Source of the DNA: Acidimicrobiales bacterium
Lineage (GTDB): Bacteria; Actinomycetota; Acidimicrobiia; Acidimicrobiales; SZUA-35
Assembly (NCBI GenBank): GCA_028285495.1
Contig: JANQPB010000028.1
Location: 1 to 64,000 of the forward strand
DNA: 64,000 nucleotides
Reading direction: 5' to 3'
How positions within the stretch are numbered: the stretch's first letter is position 1; the number at the start of each line of letters is the position of its first letter. Positions 16,912 to 25,056 of the stretch are shown one piece after another. The position numbers were made by a program, and so were the translations under genes. The notes beneath the pieces are model-generated. The model searched no databases and had not been told where the DNA came from. It was given only the letters and a program-made list of their open reading frames with translations.

Positions 16912-17964
16912 TCAGAATCCGTAGGCCGTGGCCAGCTCGGGGTCGCGCTCGGCCAGGTGGCGGGCAAGCGACACCACGACCTGGCACTGCTTGACCGAGG
17001 CGTCGTCCTCCATCTTCCCGTCGAGCATGATGGCCCCGGTACCGTCGCCCATGGCCTCGATCACCCGCTTGGCGTGGGCGACCTCGGCGGGGTCGGGGCT
17101 GAACACCCGCTTGGCGATGTCGATCTGGGCCGGGTGCAGGCTCCAGGCTCCGACGCAGCCGAGCAGGTAGGCGTTGCGGAACTGGTCCTCGCAGGCGACG
17201 GTGTCGGCGATGTCGCCGAACGGCCCGTAGAACGGCAGGATCCCGTTGGCCACGCAGGCGTCGACCATCCGGGCGATCGTGTAGTGCCACAGATCCTGCT
17301 GGAACGTGGGCCGCTCGTCGGTGATGGCGCCGCCGTCGGCGGGGTCGGAGCGGACGAGGTACCCGGGGTGGCCGCCGCCGACCCGGGTGGTCTTCATCCG
17401 TCGGTTGGCGGCGAGATCGGCCGGACCGAGCGACAGGCCCTGCATCCGTGGCGAGGCGGCGCAGATCTCCTCGACGTTGGCCACGCCCCTGGCCGTCTCC
17501 AGGATGGCGTGGACCAGGATCGGCTCGTCGAGCCCCGCCCTGGCCTCCAGCTGGGCCAGGAGCCGGTCGACGTAGTGGATGTCCTCGGCCCCCTCGACCT
17601 TGGGGATCATGACCACGTCGATGGCGTCGCCGATCTCGGTCACCGCCGCGGTGACGTCGTCGAGGAACCAGGGCGAGTCGAGCGAGTTCAGCCGGGTCCA
17701 GAACTGGGTGGCCCCGAAGTCGACGGTCGTGCCGACCTGGATCAGCCCGGCCCTGGCCCGCTCCTTGTCGCTGGCCGGCACGCCGTCCTCGAGGTTGCCG
17801 AGGATGATGTCGACTCCCGGTGCGATGTCGGGCACCTTGGCCACCACCTTCTCGACCGATGGCGGGAAGAAGTGGATCATGCGGCTCGGCTTGACCGGGA
17901 TCTCCCGCAGCGGCTCGGGAGCCCCGACGGCGAGGGGTCTGAAGAAGTCCTTGGCGCTTCGCAC
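16912..17964 (-). CDS. L-malyl-CoA/beta-methylmalyl-CoA lyase family protein
   Basis: 350 residues, closer to Mcl1-type malyl-CoA lyases than to CitE. Shared features are NLEDGVPASDKERAR, TRLNSLDSPWFLDDV, VVMIPKVEGAEDI, the long signature ASPRMQGLSLGPADLAA, GILPFYGPFGDIAD and GAWSLHPAQIDIAKRVFSP. Mcl enzymes split malyl-CoA into acetyl-CoA and glyoxylate, or methylmalyl-CoA into propionyl-CoA and glyoxylate, in the ethylmalonyl-CoA and 3-hydroxypropionate routes. The start GTG at 17964 (MRSAKDFFRPLA) lies eight bases after a TACTGT box. It is first in an operon with the CitE-like gene and divergent from an enoyl-CoA hydratase. Reaction assigned by similarity only. Confidence 0.85.
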   Translation of the reverse strand: MRSAKDFFRPLAVGAPEPLREIPVKPSRMIHFFPPSVEKVVAKVPDIAPGVDIILGNLEDGVPASDKERARAGLIQVGTTVDFGATQFWTRLNSLDSPWFLDDVTAAVTEIGDAIDVVMIPKVEGAEDIHYVDRLLAQLEARAGLDEPILVHAILETARGVANVEEICAASPRMQGLSLGPADLAANRRMKTTRVGGGHPGYLVRSDPADGGAITDERPTFQQDLWHYTIARMVDACVANGILPFYGPFGDIADTVACEDQFRNAYLLGCVGAWSLHPAQIDIAKRVFSPDPAEVAHAKRVIEAMGDGTGAIMLDGKMEDDASVKQCQVVVSLARHLAERDPELATAYGF

Positions 17965-18070
17965 GAGCGCCAACAGTACAAGCCGTCCCGGTGCTGGCCC
18001 AGCCCGGCGGCTCACCACAGCTCGGGTGGCGGGCTGGAGTCACCGACCGATGGTGTCCTACCGTCGCGCC
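17965..18070. promoter_or_regulatory. Divergent promoters of the malyl-CoA lyase-like operon and the enoyl-CoA hydratase
   Basis: Minus-strand TACTGT (17978-17973) lies eight bases before the GTG at 17964. Plus-strand TACCGT (18059-18064) lies six bases before the ATG at 18071. Both genes are likely leaderless. No clear shared operator was seen. Confidence 0.55.
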
Positions 18071-18865
18071 ATGACCGATCAGCTGCTCCTCGAGGTCGAC
18101 GGCTACGTCGCCACCATCACGTTCAACCGGCCGGACAGGATGAACACGATCACGCCGACGATGCTCGGCCAGCTGTCGGAGCGGCTGCTCGAGGCCGACG
18201 CAGACCCCGAGGTCCGGGCCATCATCATCACCGGCGCCGGCCGGGCCTGGTGCGCCGGGCTCGACATCGCCGCCGCCTCCTCCGGCGAAGGCATCGGCGG
18301 CGATTCCAGCGTCGGCGCCACCGGCGAGTTCGACCTGCGCTCGGCGCCGCCCGTCGTCCTGCACAAGATCGACACCCCGACGATCGCCGCCCTCAACGGC
18401 GGGGCCGCCGGCTACGGGATGGACCTGGCCCTCGGCTGCGACATCCGCCTGGCCGCCGAGGGGGCCAAGCTGTCGGCCGCCTACACCGCCAGGGGCCTCG
18501 TTCCCGAGAGCGGCGGCACCTGGCTGCTGCCCCGGATCGTCGGCATGTCGAAGGCGGCCGAGCTGCTGTACACCGCCCGCACCCTGACTGCGGCCGAGGC
18601 CCTCGAGCTCGACCTGGTCAGCGAGGTCGTGCCCGGCGATGCCCTGGCCGACCGGGCCCGTCAGGTGGCCGGCGAGATCGCAGCCAACGCCCCGCTGGCG
18701 GTCCGGGCGGCCAAGCGGATGATGCGTCACGCCATGACCGAGGACTTCGAGGATCACGTCCAGCGCCAGTTCCTCGCCCTCCTCCCGCTGTTCGGGACCA
18801 AGGACTTCCGGGAGGCGCTGAGCGCCTACATGGAGAAGCGGCCGGCCAATTTCGAGGGTCAGTAG
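18071..18865 (+). CDS. Enoyl-CoA hydratase/isomerase (crotonase) family protein
   Basis: 264 residues. The crotonase fold is shown by ATITFNRPDRMNTIT, the first oxyanion-hole loop AWCAGLDIAAA, the second NGGAAGYGMDLALGCDIR, and RGLVPESGGTWLLPRIVG, whose Glu is the usual second catalytic acid. The first catalytic Glu position is not clear, so hydratase versus isomerase or another crotonase reaction is open. A short Gly/Ser insert (SSGEGIGGDSSVGATGEF) follows the first loop. It likely works on acyl-CoA breakdown together with the divergent CoA-ester lyases. ATG at 18071 is leaderless by position. Confidence 0.9.
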   Translation: MTDQLLLEVDGYVATITFNRPDRMNTITPTMLGQLSERLLEADADPEVRAIIITGAGRAWCAGLDIAAASSGEGIGGDSSVGATGEFDLRSAPPVVLHKIDTPTIAALNGGAAGYGMDLALGCDIRLAAEGAKLSAAYTARGLVPESGGTWLLPRIVGMSKAAELLYTARTLTAAEALELDLVSEVVPGDALADRARQVAGEIAANAPLAVRAAKRMMRHAMTEDFEDHVQRQFLALLPLFGTKDFREALSAYMEKRPANFEGQ

Positions 18866-18917
18866 CCCGACGCCGCGGCGCCGGTCGCGTGACCCCCCGA
18901 CGGTCGGTTGGGGGGGC

Positions 18918-18923
18918 TACCGT
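18918..18923 (+). promoter_or_regulatory. -10 box (TACCGT) of the YceI gene
   Basis: TACCGT ends eight bases before the GTG at 18932. Confidence 0.45.
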
Positions 18924-18931
18924 AAGCCGGC

Positions 18932-19786
18932 GTGACCACCGAAACCCAGACTCCGTCCAGCGCCGGCTCCCGGAGCCGTCGCATCCTGCTGCTCGCCGTC
19001 GCCGCCGCCATCGTGCTGGTGATCGGCGTGGTGATCTGGTGGCTGAGCCGTGACGACGCCCCCGAGGCGGCCAGCCTGGAGGCGGCCACCGCGGAGATCA
19101 CCGAGGACGACGCCGACGAGGGCGCCGATGACGGCGCCGCAGCCGACGACGGCGACGCCGCCACCGGAGATGCGGCCGATGCCGGGGCCGACGGCGGCTC
19201 CGACGATGCGGCCGCCGGCTCGACCGGCGGGATCGAGGGTCAGTGGACGGTCGACACCTCCGTCGGCGAGTTCAGCTTCCAGGACTCGACCGGCACGTTC
19301 GTCGGCTTCCGGGTCGGCGAGGAGCTGCAGGGCGTCGGCGAGATCGAGGCCGTCGGTCGGACCCCCGGGGTGTCCGGCACGATCGACATCGAGGGCACGA
19401 CCGTCACCGCGGTGTCGATCGAGGCCGACATGGCGGCGATCACCACCGACGACAGCCGCCGCGACAACCGGGTCCGCGGTGCGCTGGAGACCGACGAGTT
19501 CCCCACCGCCACGTTCGTGCTGACCGGCCCGATCGAGTTCGGCGACGGCGCGGCCGACGGCGACCCGGTGTCGGCCTCGGCCAGCGGCGACCTGACCGTG
19601 CACGGGGTCACCCAGCCGGTCACGTTCGACCTCGAGGCCCAGCTGGTCGACGACACGGTCGTCGTGGTCGGCTCGACCGAGATCACCTTCGCCGACTTCG
19701 GCGTGACGGTGCCCAGCGCCCCGATCGTGCTCCGGGCCAACGACTTCGGGACGGTCGAGCTCCAGCTGTTCCTGATCCGCTCCTAG
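18932..19786 (+). CDS. Membrane-anchored YceI-domain protein
   Basis: 284 residues. One membrane helix at about 16-37 (ILLLAVAAAIVLVIGVVIWW) anchors the protein. A long acidic Ala/Asp linker (about 45-100) leads to a YceI lipocalin-like beta-barrel (about 105-284): WTVDTSVGEFSF, FRVGEELQGVGEIEAVG, IEADMAAITTDDSRRDNRVR, then FPTATFVLTGPIEF and LTVHGVTQPVTFDLEAQ. YceI barrels bind isoprenoid-type lipids. The topology puts the barrel outside the cell. GTG at 18932 follows a TACCGT box. It is convergent with the next gene, 22 bp apart. Confidence 0.9.
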   Translation: MTTETQTPSSAGSRSRRILLLAVAAAIVLVIGVVIWWLSRDDAPEAASLEAATAEITEDDADEGADDGAAADDGDAATGDAADAGADGGSDDAAAGSTGGIEGQWTVDTSVGEFSFQDSTGTFVGFRVGEELQGVGEIEAVGRTPGVSGTIDIEGTTVTAVSIEADMAAITTDDSRRDNRVRGALETDEFPTATFVLTGPIEFGDGAADGDPVSASASGDLTVHGVTQPVTFDLEAQLVDDTVVVVGSTEITFADFGVTVPSAPIVLRANDFGTVELQLFLIRS

Positions 19787-19808
19787 CGGCCCCGCCCCGG
19801 CCGACGGC

Positions 19809-20672
19809 TCAGGAGAGCGGGAACAGCCGGTCCCGCCGGTTCCAGAGGTAGCGATCGGTGACGAAGGCGAGGAACCGCCTGGCCTGATCGAAGTGCTCGG
19901 CCACGTTGCGCAGCTCGCCGCTGATGCCCGGTAGCGGCACCAGGTCGGCCGCCAGCCGGTACCAGCTCGGGCCGAGGGCGGCCAGCACCGGCCCGGTGCC
20001 GTCGATCCGATCGGACTGCAGCAGCCGCATCGGGTCGGTTCGGTGCCCGGGCGGCAGGGAGCGGACGATCCGCTCCAGCTCGATCGGTGACAGGGTCCGC
20101 CGGGCGCTGTCGTCGGGGAAGACGCCGTTGAGGAACAGGGCGAGGTCGCCGAGCCGGCGGTAGGCGCCGGCCCGCTCGGCCATCGGTTGCTCGGCCGCCA
20201 GCTGGGCCAGCTGGGCCGGGTTCATCTCGCTGAACCGCCGACGCCGCCAGCGGCCCCGGCTCTTCTCCCATCGGGGCCCGCTGAGCACCCGGGTATAGGA
20301 GCCGAGCAGCTCGACGAGGAAGGCCCTGGTGGCCGGTTCGGCGATGAACCGGGCCAGCTGCTCGCCGTCGAAGACGGGCAGCAGCAGGCGGCTGCCGACC
20401 CGCTCGGGCACGTGGTGGCGGTCGCCGATCTCGTCGGCCCCCCGGTGGACGAGGAGGGCGAAGATCAGCGGCGGTGAGACGGTGGCCAGCGGCTCGGGGC
20501 TGTCCGGCCCGAACAGCTGCTCGAAGGTGACCGGGTCGTCGAGGGCCCGGTCGATCCTGGTCGGCTCGGCCCGGAACCAGGCGGCCGCCTCCGGGCCGGG
20601 CTGGTGGCCGCTGGCCCGGCCCAACGCCTCGAGGTCGGCAGCGCTGAGCAGCTCGACGTAGCGGTTGGACAT
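19809..20672 (-). CDS. Conserved hypothetical protein (DNA/regulatory role unknown)
   Basis: 287 residues, soluble, with no signal peptide, membrane segment or cysteine cluster. It is rich in Leu, Arg and Pro. Visible blocks are SAADLEALGRASG near the N-terminus, a basic patch WEKSRGRWRRRRFSEMNPAQL near residue 155, and ERIVRSLPPGHRTDPMRLL. The C-terminal third (LGPSWYRLAADLVPLPG, then FDQARRFLAFVTDRYLW) looks helical. No family was recognised. ATG at 20672 lies nine bases after a minus-strand TACGCT box (20687-20682). The epoxide hydrolase lies 68 bp upstream and is co-oriented. Confidence 0.75.
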   Translation of the reverse strand: MSNRYVELLSAADLEALGRASGHQPGPEAAAWFRAEPTRIDRALDDPVTFEQLFGPDSPEPLATVSPPLIFALLVHRGADEIGDRHHVPERVGSRLLLPVFDGEQLARFIAEPATRAFLVELLGSYTRVLSGPRWEKSRGRWRRRRFSEMNPAQLAQLAAEQPMAERAGAYRRLGDLALFLNGVFPDDSARRTLSPIELERIVRSLPPGHRTDPMRLLQSDRIDGTGPVLAALGPSWYRLAADLVPLPGISGELRNVAEHFDQARRFLAFVTDRYLWNRRDRLFPLS

Positions 20673-20681
20673 GGTCCGGCG

Positions 20682-20687
20682 AGCGTA
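20682..20687 (-). promoter_or_regulatory. -10 box (TACGCT) of the hypothetical gene
   Basis: TACGCT on the minus strand ends nine bases before the ATG at 20672. Confidence 0.4.
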
Positions 20688-20740
20688 CCGGTGGTCGGCG
20701 ACGTCGGGCCAGCCGGCGCCGGCCGTGGTCCGACCTCCGC

Positions 20741-21760
20741 TCAGGCGAGGCCGGCCACGAACTCCCCGAGCAGCTGGTTGACCTCGTCGGGGCGCTCCTG
20801 CTGGGTCCAGTGACCGCAGCCCGCCAGGATCTCGGATCGGGTCAGCGCCGGCAGGGACCGGTCGAAGCGCTCGATCGCCCGTTGCCCGAGCCGGGTCGGC
20901 CCGTCGAGCTCGCCGCCGATGTAGAGCGCCGGCACCGTGATCGGCGCATGCCGCCAGGCCGCCAGCAGCTCCCAGTCCCGCTCGACGTTGCGGTAGCGGT
21001 TGAGCCCGCCGGTGAGCCCGGTGCGCTCGAACTCGCCGACGTAGAACGCCAGGTCGTCGTCGGCCAGCCACGCCATCTGCCCGGGACCGGGTTGTTGGAG
21101 CCGGTCCCGGAGCTGGCCGCCCGGCGAGACCATGCCCATCGACGGCATCGTCAGGTCGGCCTCGCCGGACGCGGTGAAGTAGAAGCCGCGGAGCCACCCG
21201 GCGACGTCGGTCTCGATCTCCGCCTCGGCCACGCCGGGCTCCTGGAAGTAGTCGATGTAGAAGATCTCGTCGCCAGCCCGTTCCCGCATGGCCCCGAGCG
21301 GGCGCACGTCCGCCCGCTGGTGGTAGGGAACGGACAGCCCGGCGACACCCCGGACCCGATCGGGTCGCAGCAGTGCGGTGTTCCAGGCGATCGGGGCGCC
21401 CCAGTCGTGGCCGACGACCACTGCGTCGTCGACCCCGAGGTCGTCGACGACGGCGATCACGTCGCCGACGAGCGGCAGCATGGCGTAGGCCTCGATCTCA
21501 CGCGGGGCGGCCGAGCGGCCGTAGCCCCGCACGTCGATGGCGACCGCCCGATGTCCGGCCTCGGCCAGCGACACGAGCTGGTGTCGCCACGAGTACCAGC
21601 TCTCGGGGAAGCCGTGGACCATGATCACCGGCAGCCCGTCCGCCGGTCCGGCCTCGACGAGGTGGATCCGGTGACCGGCCGACACGACGTGGCGGTGGGT
21701 GAGGTCGGCGGGCAGCCCGGCGGCGGCACCGGCGGACGGGGGCGGGGGAGCGGGGTCCAT
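20741..21760 (-). CDS. Epoxide hydrolase, alpha/beta-hydrolase fold (EphA-like)
   Basis: 339 residues. HGFPESWYSWRHQ (49-61) is the oxyanion motif, and VVGHDWGAP carries the nucleophile Asp119 of epoxide hydrolases. FYVGEFERTGLTGGLNRYRN is the cap-domain signature carrying a ring-opening Tyr region, and CGHWTQQERP has the catalytic His. It should open epoxides to vicinal diols by an ester intermediate. The N-terminus has a Pro/Ala-rich leader (2-15). ATG at 21760 lies eight bases after a minus-strand TAGCTT box. It is divergent from another alpha/beta hydrolase. Confidence 0.92.
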   Translation of the reverse strand: MDPAPPPPSAGAAAGLPADLTHRHVVSAGHRIHLVEAGPADGLPVIMVHGFPESWYSWRHQLVSLAEAGHRAVAIDVRGYGRSAAPREIEAYAMLPLVGDVIAVVDDLGVDDAVVVGHDWGAPIAWNTALLRPDRVRGVAGLSVPYHQRADVRPLGAMRERAGDEIFYIDYFQEPGVAEAEIETDVAGWLRGFYFTASGEADLTMPSMGMVSPGGQLRDRLQQPGPGQMAWLADDDLAFYVGEFERTGLTGGLNRYRNVERDWELLAAWRHAPITVPALYIGGELDGPTRLGQRAIERFDRSLPALTRSEILAGCGHWTQQERPDEVNQLLGEFVAGLA

Positions 21761-21797
21761 GGGCGGCCAAGCTACCGGTTCTCACTATCGTGAGGCC
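21761..21797. promoter_or_regulatory. 37-bp divergent promoter region between two alpha/beta hydrolase genes
   Basis: Minus-strand TAGCTT (21774-21769) serves the epoxide hydrolase, with a gap of eight. Plus-strand TATCGT (21786-21791) serves the ATG at 21798, with a gap of six. The two boxes are only 11 bp apart, so the polymerases must compete. CTCACTATCGTGAG (21781-21794) is a near-palindrome over the plus -10 box and could be an operator. Confidence 0.5.
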
Positions 21798-22685
21798 ATG
21801 CCGTCGGTGGATGTCAACGGGATCACGATCGCCTACGAGGAACAGGGCGATGGTCCGCCGCTGTTGCTGATTATGGGCCTCGGCGGCCAGCTGACCGACT
21901 GGCCGGCCGATCTCGTCGCCCTGCTGGCCGAGCGGTTCCGGGTGATCCGGTTCGACAACCGCGACATCGGCCTCAGCAGCGAGATCGACGCACCACCGCC
22001 GAGGCTGCGGACCCAGCTCCGCGGTGCGATCACCGGCCGCCTGCCCCGGGCCCCGTACCGCCTGTCCGACATGGCCGACGACGCCGCCGGCCTGCTCGAC
22101 CACCTCGGCGTTGGCGCAGCCAACGTCGTCGGCGTCTCGATGGGCGGGATGATCGGCCAGCAGCTGGCCATCGATCACCCGTCCCGGGTGGCGAGCCTGG
22201 TGTCGATCATGTCGACGACCGGCAACCGGCGGGTCGGCCGCCCGACGGCCTCGCTGGTGGCGAAGGTCGCCGTCCGCCGTCCGCCCCCGGTCGACGCCCC
22301 GGTCGAGCAGATCCTCGACGAGGCGGTGAACCTCTACCGGCTGGTGTCGGGGCCGAGCCGGGATCTCGACCGGGCCAGGGAGCTGTTCCGGCGCTCGATC
22401 ACCCGGTCCTACCGGCCGGCCGGCACCGCCAGGCAACTGATGGCCATCCAGGCCAGCCCCGACCGGACACCCGACCTCGGTCGGCTCGGTATCCCGGTGC
22501 TGGTGGTCCACGGCCAGGTCGATCCACTCGTGCGGCTCAGCGGCGGTCTGGCCACCAACCGGGCGGTGCCCGGCTCGCGGCTCGTCGTCTACCCCGACAT
22601 GGGCCACGACCTGCCGTCGGCCCGCTGGCCGGAGATGGCCGACCTGATCGGCACGACGGCCGAGCTGGCCACCCGGACGAGCTGA
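21798..22685 (+). CDS. Alpha/beta-hydrolase fold protein
   Basis: 295 residues. LLLIMGLGGQLTDWP is the oxyanion region, RFDNRDIGLSS the second loop, VGVSMGGMIGQ the nucleophile elbow (Ser114), VLVVHGQVDPLV the acid strand and YPDMGHDLP the catalytic His. The order matches the DNRD-type esterases/hydrolases of actinobacteria. A paralogue with the same LIxGLG, FDNRD and QSMGGMIAQQ blocks lies at 32395-33291. The substrate is unknown. Leaderless start after TATCGT. It is convergent with the next gene, with only 7 bp between them. Confidence 0.9.
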   Translation: MPSVDVNGITIAYEEQGDGPPLLLIMGLGGQLTDWPADLVALLAERFRVIRFDNRDIGLSSEIDAPPPRLRTQLRGAITGRLPRAPYRLSDMADDAAGLLDHLGVGAANVVGVSMGGMIGQQLAIDHPSRVASLVSIMSTTGNRRVGRPTASLVAKVAVRRPPPVDAPVEQILDEAVNLYRLVSGPSRDLDRARELFRRSITRSYRPAGTARQLMAIQASPDRTPDLGRLGIPVLVVHGQVDPLVRLSGGLATNRAVPGSRLVVYPDMGHDLPSARWPEMADLIGTTAELATRTS

Positions 22686-22692
22686 CCCGTCG

Positions 22693-23625
22693 TCAGGCCC
22701 CCGGTCCGAACGAGGCCGTTCGGAGGACGTCGGCGCAGGCCTCGGTCACCTCGGGCGACGAGGTCCGAGCCTCCCGCTCGACGTCGTCGACCCCGGGCAG
22801 TGACCGCAGCCGCCCGACCAGCCCTGCGGTGCTGCCGCCCTCGCCCGTTTCGGCGGCGACGGTGTCGACGTCGAAGCTGGTGGGGAGCTGCTCGGGCGTG
22901 ACCAGGTCGATGATCTCCGGCTCGTCGGCGAAGTGCTCCTCGAACTCCTCGTAGGTGGCGAGCACGTCGAGGTACGTGAAGCCGTCGACGATCGGGCTGG
23001 CCTCGAGGAGCTGGGCCACGCCATCGACCGCGGAGGCGTCGGCGCCGACGTCCAGCCACACCTTCAGCCGGGTCGGACCGAGGCTGACGCAGGCGTGGCG
23101 GAGCTGCTCGACCTCGATCCGGCACTCGTCGGAGGCCTCGACCCGATCGACGCGGTCGACGGCCAGCGTCGTCTGGAGTTGGATCCGCATGGCGTCGATG
23201 GCGCCGCCGTCGACCGTGACCACGAACGACGTCGGCAGCTCCTCCGGATCGTAGAGCTCCACGATCTCGGGCTGGTCGGCGAAGAAGGCGGCGAAGCTGC
23301 TTGCGGTCTCGTCGGTGTCGACGTAGCGGTGGGCGGTCACCGACGGGTTCGACCGCAGCGCCTGCTCGACGCCGGCCACCTCGCCGTCGTCCGCCCGGGG
23401 CGTCAACCAGACGATGGCCTCGACGGGCTGGCCGGGAACGACCCGGGCCCGGCAGGTGGCGAGCTCGTCGGCGAGCCCGATCGGGTCGACGACCGCGTCC
23501 GTCGCGCCGGACCCGAGCCCAGCGTCGTCGCCCGAGTCGCCGCCGAACAGGCCGCAGCCGGACCCGAGGACGGCGACCAGCACCAGGATCGCACCGAACC
23601 GTGCCATCGCCACCCGCTCGCCCAC
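22693..23625 (-). CDS. Lipoprotein with two FtsX extracellular-domain repeats
   Basis: 310 residues. After a short start, a hydrophobic run (10-21) ends in LGSGC (Cys24), an imperfect lipobox, so it is probably a lipoprotein. Two repeats follow, at about 68-162 and 186-286. Each looks like the extracellular domain of the cell-division protein FtsX: compare ADQPEIVELYDPEELPTSF with ADEPEIIDLVTPEQLPTSF, and YVDTDETASSFAAFF with YLDVLATYEEFEEHF. In FtsX this domain recruits and switches on peptidoglycan hydrolases such as RipC. There is no permease part and no ftsE nearby. GTG at 23625 is preferred over ATG at 23607 because it lies eight bases after TATCGT. Function as a regulator of cell-wall hydrolases is inference. 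Confidence 0.85.
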   Translation of the reverse strand: MGERVAMARFGAILVLVAVLGSGCGLFGGDSGDDAGLGSGATDAVVDPIGLADELATCRARVVPGQPVEAIVWLTPRADDGEVAGVEQALRSNPSVTAHRYVDTDETASSFAAFFADQPEIVELYDPEELPTSFVVTVDGGAIDAMRIQLQTTLAVDRVDRVEASDECRIEVEQLRHACVSLGPTRLKVWLDVGADASAVDGVAQLLEASPIVDGFTYLDVLATYEEFEEHFADEPEIIDLVTPEQLPTSFDVDTVAAETGEGGSTAGLVGRLRSLPGVDDVEREARTSSPEVTEACADVLRTASFGPGA

Positions 23626-23633
23626 GGCCCCCG

Positions 23634-23639
23634 ACGATA
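23634..23639 (-). promoter_or_regulatory. -10 box (TATCGT) of the FtsX-ectodomain lipoprotein
   Basis: TATCGT on the minus strand ends eight bases before the GTG at 23625. This supports that start over the in-frame ATG 18 bases downstream. Confidence 0.5.
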
Positions 23640-23678
23640 GTCGGCGGGTCGGTCCCGGCGGCCGCGCCCCGATCCCCG

Positions 23679-24923
23679 CTAGGCGACCGGGTCGTCGAAG
23701 GGGAGCGGCGGGTCGGTCCGCAGACTGGGGAGCTGGTCGTTCGACCAGATCTTGCGGCTGAACCGCGGGTTCTTCGACGACATGTCGATCTGGTAGCGCA
23801 CGCTCCGACCGCCGTGGGGGAGGCCGAGGATCTCGCAGAGCCGCTGGGCCAGCCACCGCTCGATCTTGAGCACCACCATCTTCTTGCGGAGCCGGCCCTG
23901 CACGTCGCGGTTGAGGACCGGCGGCAGGGTGTTGAGGGTCAGGATCTCGGTGATGGCCGGGCTGGCCATCTTCTCCCGTCCCTCGTCGCTCGCGTAGAAG
24001 TGGGTGACGGCGAAGATCACCTTCCTCGGCTGGACCCGGTGCAGGAACTCGCAGGCCGAGACGACGGTCGAGCCGGTGCGGACCATGTCGTCGAACAGCA
24101 CGATGTCTCGGCCCCGCATGTCGTCGAGCGAGGCCTCGCTCTGGGGGTGGAGGGTGATCTCGACCTCCCGCTCTCCCGACCGCTCCTTGTCGAGCATGAT
24201 CAGCGAGGCGTCCGGCAGCCCGAGGCGGTCCGCCATCTCGCCGACGAACGGGCGGGCTCCCTTGTCCGGGGCGCACAGCGCCAGGCTGGCCCCCGTCGGC
24301 CCGAAGTCGACGATGTTCGACTCGCACAGGTAGTCGATGTAGACGTCGTAGGGGATGAGGTTGTGGAAGCGACCGTCGAACACCCGGCGGAACTCGCCCT
24401 CGACCGACGCCGAGTGGTTGTGCACCGTCACCACCCGGTCGACCCCGGCCAGGTGCAGCATCTCGGCGTAGAGCCGGGCGGAGAACGGCTGGCCGTCGAA
24501 CTTCTTGCGGTCGTGGAGGTCCCGCTCGAACGGCGTCGTGCCCTGGTCGGCCCCCGGGCCACGGTCCTGGGCGCTGTAGAACAGGTCGGGCTCGACCAGC
24601 ACCACCGCCGCGGCCCCGTTGTCCTTCGCCGCCCTCGCGATCAACAGGTTCCGCATCGCCAGGTTGTTGCGGCTGATGGCGCGGTTGGTGGTGCTGACGA
24701 TGATGACGGTCTTGCCGATGAGCCCGTCGCCGATCGACGACAGATCCTGCTCGTCGGAGATGAAGCGGGGGCAGAACTCGGTGTTGGCGAAGGTCTTGAT
24801 GCTGATCAGGTCGGCGATGTCCTCGGACTGACCGACGGCGAAGGCGACATCGATGGCAAACGGGTCATCGGAGAAGTTGCCGACGATCACCACCTCGTCG
24901 AGCGTGGTCGCGTGGTCGCCCAT
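23679..24923 (-). CDS. Divergent ribose-phosphate pyrophosphokinase (PRPP synthetase)-like protein
   Basis: 414 residues, about 100 longer than usual Prs. The C-terminal phosphoribosyltransferase-type fold has the PRPP loop VLFDDMVRTGSTV and the adenine-side region HNHSASVEGEF. FDGQPFSARLYAEML matches the position of the Prs flexible and interface segment. The N-terminus VVIVGNFSDDPFAIDVA and ISIKTFANTEFCPRF replaces the usual GD(E)xxVRG pattern. CAPDKGARPFVGEMADRLG matches the Prs PD.G strand. It probably makes PRPP from ribose 5-phosphate and ATP, or is a regulatory relative. ATG at 24923 is chosen; GTG at 24947 is an alternative. It lies 53 bp upstream of the FtsX-ectodomain gene. Confidence 0.82.
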   Translation of the reverse strand: MGDHATTLDEVVIVGNFSDDPFAIDVAFAVGQSEDIADLISIKTFANTEFCPRFISDEQDLSSIGDGLIGKTVIIVSTTNRAISRNNLAMRNLLIARAAKDNGAAAVVLVEPDLFYSAQDRGPGADQGTTPFERDLHDRKKFDGQPFSARLYAEMLHLAGVDRVVTVHNHSASVEGEFRRVFDGRFHNLIPYDVYIDYLCESNIVDFGPTGASLALCAPDKGARPFVGEMADRLGLPDASLIMLDKERSGEREVEITLHPQSEASLDDMRGRDIVLFDDMVRTGSTVVSACEFLHRVQPRKVIFAVTHFYASDEGREKMASPAITEILTLNTLPPVLNRDVQGRLRKKMVVLKIERWLAQRLCEILGLPHGGRSVRYQIDMSSKNPRFSRKIWSNDQLPSLRTDPPLPFDDPVA

Positions 24924-25056
24924 CGGCCCATGTTGTAGTCGAGGCACACGCCGTTGGGAAGGGCGCCGCTACCCACGACGGGCGTCGGCCGGCCGAGTCT
25001 CGACGGGGGACTAGGATGGCGCCGCCGATGTCACCGGGTTGACCGAGGGGTGGAGC

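Noticed and set aside
21781..21794. CTCACTATCGTGAG as a proven operator
   Set aside because: The near-palindrome is real but short and overlaps the -10 box, so chance and promoter constraint could explain it. It was left as a note on the promoter region only.
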